Below the pieces are notes generated by a model that saw only the letters and a list, made by a program, of their open reading frames with translations, was not told the origin of the DNA and searched no databases. 64,000 nucleotides of DNA. It comes from Drosophila persimilis (taxonomy: Eukaryota; Arthropoda; Insecta; Diptera; Drosophilidae). The stretch lies in NCBI RefSeq assembly GCF_003286085.1, contig NW_020825324.1, forward strand, positions 1,178,001-1,242,000, in the 5' to 3' direction. The translations under genes and the position numbers were made by a program. Shown in pieces: positions 33,781-45,945 of the stretch (within the stretch, counting starts at the first letter, position 1; each line of letters begins with the position of its first letter).

Positions 33781-35633
33781 TACTCCATATACCAAAGACC
33801 ATAGACCATATACCACAGCTGTTGGGTAGAAGAGCATATCTTCAATGAGTGAATCTGCTAATGGTTGGATGTCAAGAAAACATATCTTCCGAATTCTTAA
33901 TTCTTAAGTAGAGAGTAGAGAGTCCTTACATCCTGCATCATTTCTTTAACTATCTCTATAAAATTCATATTGTTTAAATTTATTGGATATTCTGCGTTAC
34001 CAACTTGTTCCCTATTTTCCACCCACCACCCGTTTGAAAGGCACCGTAAGCATTGCCTAATCTTTCGCTCTGTGTGACGGGCTGCCATGGTTGCCGTACG
34101 GTAATACGGTAAATATTCTTATGCCCCACCCTGCTACGCTTCACCTGAGCCCCTCCTCTTTTACTATCTACACCCCTGTGTGGCCCGTGGACCGGCAGTG
34201 ATGCCGCCATTTCCATATGGCGTCATATTGCTGGCTGGCAAGGGACGGCGGCGGTGTCGTGGCTGCTGCCGTTGGTTTTCATACAATTGAAATTTGTAAT
34301 TATTCAAATCGGATTTAAATACATACACACTCGCACAGACACACACACAAAGTTAAAGACAGGCACACACAGATACTCGCAGGGAAGCAGCCGACACACA
34401 AACGGTTCACATGGGGTGTTGGGGAGGGGGTCCAGGGGACAGAACCCAGCAGAGACAGTAGTTGGAAGCGCACGGCATGGCGAAATTTAAAATCAGCCAT
34501 GGCAAAAATAAGGAAAAAAACGCACAGAAATTAAACAAAGCGAGATAAAATGAAAATGAAAATGAGAAAGAGAATAAAAAAAATAATAAAGAGTAAAGAA
34601 AGACAGGAGGCGCGTACAACAAGCCCTTGTGCAGAGACAGTGGCAAAGACAGAGCGAGAACCGAGACCCAAAGGCAGAGACAGAGGCAGGTGCATAATGA
34701 GCCAAAAGACGACAATGTGGCACAGTTCCAGCCTCCGACTCAGTGTCAATCTCAGTCCTGGATCCACTCACTGTAGCCGTCGCCGTCGCCGTCGCCGTCT
34801 CTGTCTATGCCTCTCTCTGCCTCTTTCTGCCTCCGTCTCGGTGTTGGCCGCTTTTTACTTGTGTGTGTGACAACGCCAAATTGGATGAAAATTAATTCAT
34901 TTTGAAGCGATAAGATTCTTTACGCGCTAATGAGTTGAAGTGTGTGCACACACACCCCCACAGGCATCCACACCCTTACATACTCTTGCGCACCTTCACA
35001 CAGATGTCCTGAAAAAGCTTCTGGCCGGGACAACATCTGTTCTAATGTCCTGGCCACATTTTGTTCGTGGTTAAAAGCGAGGGATCGGTTGAAGGCTGGG
35101 TGTGGTTCCTGTACGGCCCTGTAAGCATAAACTTCGCTTCGGTCCTGAAAAACCGCACAAAATATATGAACCTGGGAGGAGATCTGGATATGGCTGCTAC
35201 ATAGGCTGCTACACCGCAAGCCAACACTTCATCAAGGCACCAGACTAACCCCAGACCTGGACAGCAGCTTCTCCCCCCATATACTGATACTATTCCTTTT
35301 AACGAATCAGTAAATGGATGTGAAAGGGATACCATCTATAGACAGCTAATTAAAAGCAGGTATTCCGTACCCCATGGCGTATGGGTAATTTGAATTGCTT
35401 CCATTGCAAAACTGTTTTCCAATTAAGCCACTTTCGCTCGCTCTCCCATAATCGCAGCAATAACACTAATACTAATCGCAATACCACTAACAGCCACAGC
35501 CACAAATTAAAAACCAAATAATTGTCTAATTATAATTCTCAACAAATGAGTTTCCAAGTGGTTATCTTCATCTTGCAATCTTCCAATCCCCCACCACCTC
35601 CTCCTATTCCACAGCATGGCTTCATTATAGTCG
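33781..35633. other. Non-coding block
   Basis: Unique A/T-rich sequence near 33830-34000. CA tract near 34334-34350, a CGTCGC array near 34776-34800 and CTCTGC/CTTTCTGC units after it. 35335-35633 is A/T-rich unique DNA with no usable frame. Confidence 0.5.
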
Positions 35634-35896
35634 TACCCTAGCAGAGGGTATTACAATTTTATTCAGAACTGTGCTCCTAAGTTTAGGTGAAAGCATTGCA
35701 CAGATCCTTCCTCAAGCTGCAAGCAGAATACAGATATAAGAAATTGCAGTTCAACATCTGTTCACTATATCACTTAAATGCCATTAGCAATGGGATTGCT
35801 TAACATACGAGTTTAGGAGGATACGAGCCATAAAAAGAAGATATATATAACTGCCTTGTGAACGGAATGGATCTGCAAGGGTATCTTATGCTTCGG
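35634..35896. repeat. Possible dispersed repeat, GGGTA-type copy 2
   Basis: Starts TACCCTAGCAGAGGGTATTA and ends ATCTGCAAGGGTATCTTA with CTTCGG just after. The two ends are roughly inverted (CCCTAGCAG versus CTGCAAGGG). It is A/T-rich and non-coding inside. Best preserved of the four copies suggested here. Confidence 0.45.
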
Positions 35897-36297
35897 CAGC
35901 GCATTTCAGTGTTACTTTCTTGTTCTGTTTTCGTCGAGGCCAACAACATGAAAATGTTGTGTCTTTTCCATTGCAAATTTTTGTGCGACTGAGCTGAGCT
36001 GAGCTGAGGCGCTGAGAAGTGCTGTGGATTCAGCTAGCTTATCGCTTAATTGCCCCAGAACGAGTGGCAGCGGCACGAGGACAACAACGTGAACGAGAAC
36101 CACTTGGAATTATGCAAAAATAAACACGAAATACTGAACTCAACCAAGAAAACTTTAGCACACTCATAGTTCTGTTGCTGGCATAATGAAAAGTGAAAAC
36201 CAGAATGCACTTCAGCACAGTGCAAACTCGGAGATATGGCCTCATAATAAAATTCTTCACACTGAATTTGGCAGGCCAGACGACTGTTTTGACTGAC

Positions 36298-36299
<2 letters not shown>

Positions 36300-36330
<31 letters not shown>
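36300..36330. repeat. GACT tetranucleotide array
   Basis: Two GACGGACT units run into about five GACT units. Each TGACTGA repeat also matches half of an AP-1-type site. Confidence 0.8.
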
Positions 36331-36498
36331 GCCTGGCAGTGCAGTCTCCTCTCTGTTGGGGGTTTCATGCTCCACTGGAGTTGATGAAAGCATCGATGAT
36401 CTGCATCGGAGTCTCTGCACTGGGCCAAAGGACAGCCAGGCAGTCACAATGGCTTATTTAATGAGGAGTGCCAGTGTCAGACCCCAGACCCTGGATCC

Positions 36499-36519
36499 TG
36501 TTCAGTTCAGTTCAGTTCA
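36499..36519. repeat. GTTCA pentamer array
   Basis: Four units of GTTCA. Confidence 0.8.
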
Positions 36520-38012
36520 GACCTCAGTTGGGGTCTGTCTCGGGAATGGCAGCGATGATGATAATTATTATGCTATACGTATCATCATTATTTGGCCAAT
36601 CTGAGTGCGCCCAGAGCCATTTTGTGGACGAGCTTGGGCAGCTGGAAAGTGATTAAAAACAATTAGATCCCAGTGGGACGCCAAGCCTAGGGATGGGGTT
36701 GTGGATAGGGATGGGCGGGGAATGAGTTACAACGTAATGCGTTACGATTGGACCAGGGCCGGATGACAGGAAGTGCGCACAATGAGTTAGCGCAACGGAA
36801 GCCAACTAGAAACTCCCAGAGACAAAGAGCAAAGTTGGAGTCCCCATTACCGTCCCCAACTCCCACCTCCCACCTCCCACTCCCCCTCTGGATTCTTCAG
36901 CTTCAGCCGCAGCTCCAGATTTCTCCTTCATTTTGCATAATCCTTCTAGCAAACCTCCCAACCCCATCCATCCCTTTCAGGACCTTCAAGCCAAGCGCGT
37001 TTTTCGTGCATATCTAATGACAAATTCAGTGATTAAAATGGCCCAAAGGCATAACCAAAAACAAAATCGAAGATGATAATCTACGAAAAGGGAATGAGAA
37101 TGAGACTGACGTTGGGACTGGGTCGGGGATTGTAAACCAAAAATCAGTTGCCGAAGGATATGGTTATAGTTAATGGAAAAGACCTGGCGCCTGACTTGAG
37201 ACTAGGATTAAGAATGGAAACTATAGCCAACAAATGAGTATAGCTGCCCTTTGCCCTTTGCGAGATCCATTTAGGAGTAAAACCAGTTATTTACCCTTTC
37301 TCAATGGTATTCAATACCTAATACATATACATTCATAGAAGGGAAAGACACTGTAGTGATCAGTCAAGAGTCGAAGCTGATATAAGCAATTCCTCGCTTT
37401 AATGGAATACTCGGTGATGGTTCAATCAGATTCCTATGTACAGCAGAACCATAGTAAATATTTACGTGTGCGCATATGAGTATATAGAGAGACAAATAGT
37501 TTATATGTCGATGCATACTTATGCGAGTGTATGTGTACGTACATATATGTATATCCACTGCAGTCTGTGTCCGTGTCCGTGTGGCATGTTGGATTTGCTC
37601 ATGCGAGAAATCAACATATCAAAATTAATTTCCCATGCATAAATAAGTAATATGAATGTCATTTTAATGCATATAAGAGGGGCGGAGGAGGGCGGCCAAG
37701 TGTAGGTATGGGGCGTGGCATTGGGACAGATTGGCATCAGTGTCTGTGCGTATGTGTACGTACGAGTGTGCGTGCGTGCGAACTTGTGTTTGTATTTGGG
37801 ATTTTCCTTTTAGCAGAAGGTGTAATTTTAATGCCAACAGCCTTGCCATTAATAATTTTCATCTTCTTCTCTTAAGGATTTTCCTCCCTCCTCCTGTAGG
37901 CACACAGATACACAGATATATAGACCCCCAACCACACACACCTATGCTCACTCACGCACACACACTCACTCATAAATACAGGCAAATGGCTATGGGGAGA
38001 AAAAAGAAACGT

Positions 38013-38040
38013 CAGAGAAGAGAAGAGAAGAGAAGAGAAA
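38013..38040. repeat. GAGAA pentamer array
   Basis: About five units of AGAGA/GAGAA. Confidence 0.8.
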
Positions 38041-41004
38041 GCCAATATGCCGAGCAAATTTCTGTGAATTATGGCAAATTACATTCTTATCGATTTTGGT
38101 CCATTTTTTGGTCGCAGAGCATTCCCTTCATTTTCCCTCCTCCTCCTTCATTTTTTCCAAATATATTTTGTTTTCCTGTTTTTCCCTCGTCCTCGTGCTC
38201 GTATTTGGGGTTTGCTTTTTGCCTGCTGCCGTTGCACCCACAGCTCTTTCAATTTGTTTTTCGTCGATGGTGGGGCGTTCAGGCGCCGGCCCCCAAACAC
38301 ACGAAATGTGGGATTAACTATGTTGACGGTAGTCTTCACGGTACTTTACCCAAAAAAATAAACAAAAAAACCAAAAAAAAGGGGTCCAGCCATTAAAGCG
38401 GAAGGACTCATCTAGGACATGGCGGGGGCACAGGCTTGTCACAATCAGAGACACTTAACAGGACACAATGAAGTGGTGATACTCGAAGAGGGTTTTGGAG
38501 GGATGCTTTATGGGCCATGCTGGCAATGCGAGAATGGAAGTGGGAGCAAAATGATCATCTTGCTATTCCGTAATATACCAAATACTCGTATACTCTTGGG
38601 TTAAAAGTTACTAACTCAATATTTGCCCAGTTCTTCGCTTTAATCTCGTCGCCTAACATACAATATTGGATATAAATATTCGTTTTGCGTAAACTACTCG
38701 CATTGCTCTGTATTTCCCTCTGAACATCAGTCCCAAAGATGTTGGTAGAAAATGTTTCCGCTTTGATTGGTTTTTAAAGATCTTGATTTCGATTTCGGGT
38801 GTCTATTCTGATTTGTTCTGGATACGAGTAGATCTTCGAGGTGAGGTATTGCCTCTCTCCTAAAGCATATTGATTCTTACTTGCCAAGAAACTCCCAGCC
38901 TTCGCCCTGTCCCTCGACACATTAGGCCTGAAGATGATGCGCTGGGTAGCGGGAGGGGGGTATGGAATGGCAGGCCCCACGGGCCTGAGCATTATGGCTT
39001 GGGTTATGAGAAGTGGTCTGGCTCTGGCTCTTGCTCTTGCTCTCTCTCTGGTGGGGCGGTTGAGAGATGGGGTGTGAAATTATTTGCTTCGATTTTGCTG
39101 TGCGTGTGTGCTGTCATTTGGTGTTTCTTCCACATCCTACCTCCCACATACCCCATCCACTTCTTTATCATCTCTTGCAGGGTAATAAGATAACCTTATT
39201 GCATATGTTTATATTACCGTTACAACGATGCGTGCTCATGGGTGTGTGTATAGAGAACCTCTAACACCCTCTAAACAAAAAGAGAAACCGGGAGAAGAGG
39301 AGTATCCAGCACCTGACAGACAGCCACACCCACTTAGGGAGGCACATGGGCAAACGATGTGTGTGTGTGTGTGTGTGTATGCGTTCGGTGCCTAATAATG
39401 TGATTGCCTTGTTATGGCTAAGCCATATAATGTAATATGTGTGAGTATGTCCTTGTGTGTGTGTGTACACTCATTGGCAGAGTGTGGGTGAGTCCGTCCT
39501 AGTGTGTGTGTGTTGTGTGTGTGAGTGCGTGTTGGATTCACAAATTTATTTTTATGATCATGTGAAATTTATTAATATTTATTGTTGTACGTACATACAT
39601 ATATTTTGGTATTCACTTTTGTTTTTGTTTCCTTTGGTTTCGGTTTCGGCTTTGGTTTCGGTTTTTTGCTGCCGCCACTTCCTGAACCTCCTGCCTTTTA
39701 CTCCATTTCTCTGTTATTGTTTTTATATGTACTCATATTCGTTTTTCCACTGCCGCAAATATTTGTATCTGTATCTGAATCTGTCAATTACAAGCATTTA
39801 TGCTCTGCTGAAAGCCAGGCACGCCCTCCCAGTTGTAGGCGGGTCTAGGCGAAAGATATACAATACCATACATGTGGGCCAATAGCCAAGACAACCATTG
39901 GCCATCAGATAGAATGAATGTCTTCAAAATCCTCAAAATAGCAGAAGAAATTCCGCAATGTTTTGTTATGAGCAAGGGTAACCGATTCACGATTTCTCGA
40001 TTGAGTTAATGGTTAAAGGGGTTTATTTTTAATACATTTTTAAGTCTATTGTAGCTATGTATTGTCTTTAGACATCAAATTGAATGTCCACTAAATAACC
40101 GATGCATTTTCGCCAATGATTCCTAGCGACAATATCTAGGCTTTGAATATAATCCTTTGCAATAGGTTTTAGCACCCAGTGCCCATTATATCGTGCCATT
40201 TGGTAGCCTTTGAATGTCAAATGGCTCCAGAAGATTCCAGTCTAAGAGTTTGCTGTGCACTCAATGATAATCTGAACCGGCTAAACAGTTTAAACAATAA
40301 ACGCTTTGAATAGGGCTTCGTGGAACCTCGGCTACACATCACCATCACATCTCCCCTCTTGGTATCCACATAAATCTCCCAGCTACCTCTCCTCAAAGGC
40401 TTTCATTGCTTTTTATTTCCTTTACCCTTTACCGCCAGTCGGATCAAAAGTTTTGGCTTTCGCCTGTCTTCAGTGTCGGTGTGAAATCAAATCTCGTGCA
40501 AATTATACGCCTCTTTACGCATTTACACGACGATAGTGAGCGAGGGAGAAATGGCATGAAATAAGGGGAGCTGCCACTGCCACTGCCACTGCCACTGCGG
40601 CTATGCGGCAAGTGCTGATGGGTGGAGGGAATCCCATTTAAATTCTGTCTTCAATTGCGGCGCGCTTCGAATTTTGAGTTCGCAGAGGCAGAGGAGCATA
40701 ACAACAAAAGCGAAAAGGGAAACGCTCCGCTGATGAAGTAACAGACCAGACCAGAGCAGCCCTCTCCGTGAGCCATGTGTGTGTATGTGTGTGAAGTCCT
40801 TAACTGACTGAGGGTTCTGCTTCTGCCTCTGCCCCCCTATCCATCTTCAGATCCATCTCCATCCAGAGCTCCAGCTCCAGCACCAGCTCCATCTACAGCT
40901 GCAGCTCCTGCTTCAGTCTCTCGTTACGTTTTACATTTCATATCTGATTTTTTCGTGTATGTGTTTGTGCCATGGAAATTTAATTTGTATTTCATCATAT
41001 ATAT

Positions 41005-41165
41005 CTGCCGTCTGCCGTCTGCCGTTTGCCCTGTACCCCGTACCCTGTGCCCCGTGCCCCGTGCCCCGTGCCCCGTGCACTGTTACCGTTGTTCTGTGCC
41101 CCGTGTCTTGTGTCCCGTATCCAGTGCACGGTTTGCTGTTCCGTATTCCGTGTGCCCAGAGCCCA
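41005..41165. repeat. TCTGCCG and GTGCCCC heptamer arrays
   Basis: Three TCTGCCG units followed by about six GTACCCC/GTGCCCC units, then scattered drifting copies. It creates frames open on both strands over the same interval, none of which is believable as a gene. Confidence 0.75.
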
Positions 41166-41724
41166 GAGCCCTGAGCTCCAGTCGCATCGTCCGTTATCAC
41201 CAGCCGCGACTCGACAAAAGAACAAAAGTTAAAGGCAACAGCAACGGCGAACTCTTTTAGCCAAACGAGCAATTGAACGTCAGGGTTTATGTGGGCGAAT
41301 GGGCGTGGCAAATGCGTTAACACATTCGCTCTGTATACAAGGCGAGGCCGCGATGCGAGTGGAGCCTCGAGGACAGCTGAAACTTTCATCTGTCATTCCA
41401 TTGGGTGGATCGGGGGGATTGGGGGACTAGGTGTCGGGGAGTGCGAGAGCAAGAGCGAGCGTAAAGCCACGTGATGTAGTATCACGGGATGTGATGCTAC
41501 GGCGTGTGATGCTATGCATAAGTACGAGTACGTATTAAGGCTACGCAAGAATGTTGTGTCCCGTAAGGTGATGATATGCAAATGATGGGACTTTAAGGAG
41601 ATGTGACTCGATGGAGTTGAGGAATCACTTAACACGTAACCGGATGAAACGCTAAACGGTGATACGTGAGTTTTTTGTGCACAAGGAACAAGTCTATCAC
41701 GAATATAACGTAAGGTCTTACATG

Positions 41725-41977
41725 TACACTGGGAGAAAAATGGCACAGTAAAAGAAAGGTACAAAAGTAGTGAAATCTAACTTTGATTTAAATATAAATT
41801 TATTAAATAGTCCTTTGAATTTTATCTAAACATAAAACACTTTAAATAAATATTTATTTTATATTTGTAATTTAGATATAAAATGAAATATATTTCATTT
41901 AATTATGAAATGCATTTAAAATATGAAATATACTCAGATTATTTATATTAAAAACTGTCCATTTTTCTCTGGGTGTA
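41725..41977. mobile_element. MITE-like element with terminal inverted repeats
   Basis: The left end TACACTGGGAGAAAAATGG (41725-41743) and the right end, complement TACACCCAGAGAAAAATGG (41959-41977), match at 16 of 19 positions. The interior is strongly A/T-rich and non-coding, about 215 bases, with repeated ATTTAAATATAAAT-type sequence. A short GTA may be the target duplication, depending on where the element ends. It has no transposase, so it would move only with help from an autonomous relative. Family name unknown to me. Confidence 0.65.
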
Positions 41978-44900
41978 CGTAATCTTGGGGTTATCTATCC
42001 ACGCAATAATCCACGCTCTCAAATTTGAATCCTTATTTTTGACTTTAAAATAGCCGCCGAGATTTCACCAAACTTCATCACACTTTTTATCAAACAAAGC
42101 GTCTTGCTCCATACCTAATAATAATGAATAAGAGCGTAAAGTAAGGGATGATATTTGGGGGTAGTAGCTTCCATACTTCCGTCGATAGCTGCTGGATCAG
42201 CCAGCCGGTAAATATCCGGTAAATAGCCTGTGTGTCCTGAGCATCGCTGCTCAAATCCCAAAAATATGCTACACTTATGATCGTTTAATGTCGTGTGAAA
42301 CAGACAAATGAACAGGACTGTCACAGGGAGAGGGAGACAGACAACAAGCGGATACAGAATGGGCACAAGCAAGCAGGCAACAGTAAATAGCACACAGCAA
42401 AGGAGACGGAGAAAGCAACAGACACAAATATAGACGGGGACGGAGACAGAGCCAGCAATGGTGGAGCATCGTTCATTATGAAAGCGTGGCATGCAGTTTA
42501 TCCAGCTATTAGTCCAGCTCCATGCCGAGAGCCCTGAAGAGGAACAGAAGGACGGACAGGCAATTTTCAAGTCAAAGTGCACGATGCACTTAATCACACA
42601 CTCCCATGCTGGGAGGGACGCACTCGTATGAGATGGAGTCGCTGTAATGCATCCTTCATGCGAAAAAGACAAACGAAATGCCAAATGCAACTGTGTGAGG
42701 CAATTAATGTGGCTCCATCTTCAGCTGCAACACAATATAAGCAGCTGAAATGCATTTGATTTTGCACTATTTACACAGAAATTGGTGGTAATTTTGTAAT
42801 TTTTTTCATTTCCATGCACTTCTACTCCTCCATTAATCCAGCATAGTCGTATTTAAAGGGAGCATACGTATACATATATGTACATACATCAATTTGAGCC
42901 GGGTTTGGGCACGAATCGTTTGTCGGGCAGACGACAACGTGCCGTATGCGTAATATGCAATTATCTACACTCCACTCTACTCCCTCCACGCACTCCCTCT
43001 TTCAATATCACTATTACCCTCCTTCTCTGTGTTTGTGGGAAGGAGACGTTTTATGCCAGCAGATATGTATGTATGCTGGGTGCTCACTGCCAGCTCTCAT
43101 TGGCAATTGCAGCTTCATTCGCCGTTTGTTATTCAATTTTGAATTAAAGATTCCACACAAATTCCCAAAAATAAACGTAAATTATGCGATAATTGGGATA
43201 CTCTGAGCGACGCAGACGACCAGACAGACATACATATTCATATTATTTTCACTATACTTGCCATTTAAATGCAAGTGTTTCGAAGGGTACTCTTCGCGAG
43301 AGGAAGTTCGAGTGCGACAGCTGAAAGATCGGAAAACCTAGTCCCAGGAAAGTAAAATTAACCAAGAGTTGTCTTACTTAACTAGACGAATCATAGCCGA
43401 AGCCAAAGCCGAAGCCCAACTATTCCTGCAGCATCCTCGTGAACATTGTGGGACTTACGACTTCTTAACCAGCTCCTTCCGCTGAGAGTAGATAAAACTG
43501 TCCCCGTCCAGTCCACCATCCACCAGGGTATTCAATCATTCCCAAGGACAGGACATTCCATTCCATACCATAGCATTCCGTTGCGTTTCATATCGCCAGG
43601 CATAAAACACGAGCTGAGCCAGTAGACCGAACGATTGCTCGGGGTAAGTGGCAATCAGGCAGCTGCAATCCTTGGCCACTTTTCCATTCGCAGGGAAGGT
43701 CCTGGTGCCGCTGGTCCCATTGGTCTCGCCGGCCCCCTCTCTCGATGCCACATCCCAGGCCGTAATTTATGCCTATGGCCCAAAGTACGCATTGATATTT
43801 TGATGCAAAGCAGTTGAGTTAACAACTGACAAACAGCTGGCACGAGCAGCTCATTCCAAGAACCAGACCCAAGACCCATTTCCATTTTCATTCCCATGCT
43901 CATACTCTGGCTCTGGTTCAGCTGCAGCCCCCGCTGATGGAGGTGTTGGAAAAAGATGAAGAAAAACCCAGAGACTATGAAAAGTATAAAGTTTTACATA
44001 ACAAGCACAATCCAAAGACAAGACAAGGACAAGACACGACAAGAAGGCAGCAACAGCAACAGGAGTAGAAGCAGAAGCAGAAGGCAGCAAGGCAGCAAGG
44101 CGAGGCGGCTAAAAAGCAAAACTATCAAGAGGAACAAGAACAAGACCTAGAGCTGGAAAAACTCAGAGAACAAGCAAAATGTGGGCGGGCAGAGGGGCCA
44201 GAGGTGCAGAGGGGAGTCTAATATATGGGTCTAATTTACATGCAGGAAGCCGGGCCACCGGGCACATGGAGTGCCGGCAACGGAGTGCCACAAAAATGGT
44301 GGATACGGGACAGATGGACTCTCCTGCAGTTGGCATATTTGCGGCACCGCCGGCTACAGCGCAGGCGCGCCCATTTTTGGGGCAAGATGTTTGACAAAAG
44401 ATGCCCCCGACTTGAGAAACAGGAGGCTCTCAAAGTAACGAAAAGAAAGGTGCAGTGCAGTGAAGTGAGAACCACTTTCCCCATATGCAAATCTGGTGCG
44501 GGGCGAGGTGTTACTGCCAGGAAGCTGGGATCATCTGCTGAGGCGACAGCTGCAGTCAGAGTTGGTCTGCCTTCTTCTTGGCATAACTTTGGCCATAAGC
44601 CAGTGCACGGCGATAAACGACGGATAAATTACGTATTTTTGTGGGTTCTGTGATTGTTCAACCTCCTCGGGGTTTTTTCGCAGTGCATAGATGTGTGTTC
44701 ACGTATGTCTGTGTTTATAATCCACATCAAAGTATGCAGTATGTATAATTTTCATTGTGAGCATGTGTTGCGCTGTACTGTGCTGCGTGTGTGTGTGCCG
44801 GTCCGCTGTTTACATGGTAAGCTGCTTAGGTCCAAATCCTTTTAGGTATGTCATGTGGCATCAACGCTTCGGCATCGGCATCGGCATCGGCTTCATCGTT

Positions 44901-45217
44901 TTTGTTGCCCTGAGGCCACTTGCCCCAAGGATATTTTACATATCAGCAACGGCTCCTGCCCTCTCCTTGCCAACCGGCAAAGGCACCATAATGTGTATAA
45001 GTGTACAAAACTAAACAAAATCATTTATCGATTACAAAGAGAGAAGAGACGAAAAGAAAGCAAATCAAATGGGATAGGCTCTCAATTTGGGGGGTATCCG
45101 GGGCAAGTCTTGGCCAAAGGACATTCGACTTCATTTCTTGGGTGGCCACAGATGGTGTGCACTGGGCCTTGGCCGGGCCACTTAGGGTTGCCATGAGGAT
45201 GGTTTTCCGGCTTTGCA
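41978..45217. other. Non-coding block
   Basis: Mostly unique sequence. The minus-strand frame at 42115-42690 is Cys/Leu-rich and not supported. GAAGCC units lie near 43395-43415, GGACAAGACA-like units near 44015-44040 and a GGCATC array near 44872-44893. No gene supported. Confidence 0.5.
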
Positions 45218-45360
45218 TACCCTTGCAAAGAGTACTCTGATTCTGAGTAGACGGTTGGGAACACAACAGCCTTCCAAGGACATTGAATATAGGTATACAT
45301 ATGTATATAATCTTCATATAACCTTTTCTTTGTTCCTGCTTTAGGCTCTTCATTATCATT
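45218..45360. repeat. Possible dispersed repeat, GGGTA-type copy 3 (partial)
   Basis: Begins TACCCTTGCAAAGAGTACTC with TGATTCTGAGTAGACGG after it, resembling the left part of the other copies. No clear right end, so the limit is approximate. Confidence 0.3.
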
Positions 45361-45887
45361 TAGATAGAATTGCGGTTAGAGGAAACAATTTGGTTCGTGG
45401 GATCGTTCGAAATTCTTAGGTATCTGATGCTGCGGCTTCAGGCGCTAGCCACTTGGATGGTCTTTACATAGAGCCGTAGCATATCCTTTGATTGACTCCG
45501 GCTTTCGCATATAGAAAAATTCGAAAGATTTATCTCCAACCTCTCTCCCCTCCCCACGCTTCTCATTCTCTCTGACTGTCATTAACTTTTGAGGCAAACG
45601 TTTGACTGCATTCGTTCTATGTATGTATGTATGTACATTAGCTGTACCGTTGGCTGACGTGTTAATTGATGAGGGCACCGTATGCCAAGATGCCAGGTGG
45701 AGCAAAAGCTACAAAAGGATGCCGCTGGTGCCAGCTCATTAGCGATATGTGGCAGGAATAACAAATGAATGATTTCACCATGCAACGCTCTTGCCATGCC
45801 CCATCGACCTCGTATGAGCGGAGAAGCCATCAAGGCAAGGCATCAGCTCCACCACCAGCTCCATATCCATACCCATATCACACCAGA

Positions 45888-45945
45888 ACCGACACCGACA
45901 CCGACCCAACACCCCGACCCCGACCCCGACCCTGACCCGATCCGA
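45888..45945. repeat. ACCGAC / CCCCGA hexamer arrays
   Basis: Three ACCGAC units followed by about four CCCCGA units. It encodes Thr-Pro and Asp-Pro runs in one frame. Confidence 0.8.

Larger units (their letters stand above)
35897..41724. other. Non-coding block
   Basis: GACT array at 36300-36330, GTTCA array at 36499-36519, an unstructured region at 37020-37360 and AGAGA pentamers at 38013-38040. TG runs lie near 39359-39380 and 39500-39520. 39990-40300 is unique A/T-rich, a CCACTG array lies at 40570-40598 and GTGCCCC heptamers at 41031-41078. No gene supported. Confidence 0.55.

Noticed and set aside
12267-34922. Shared 14-mer GATAAGATTCTTTA at 12267 and 34909
   Set aside because: Several chance 14-mer pairs are expected in a window this size, and the flanks do not align.
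41005-41174. CRISPR-like array of regular repeats
   Set aside because: Units are 7 bases in direct tandem with no spacers; a heptamer microsatellite in a eukaryotic genome.
42115-42690. 191-codon minus-strand frame
   Set aside because: Cys/Leu/Ser-rich with no domain; reads as translated non-coding DNA. Kept only as a weak possibility.
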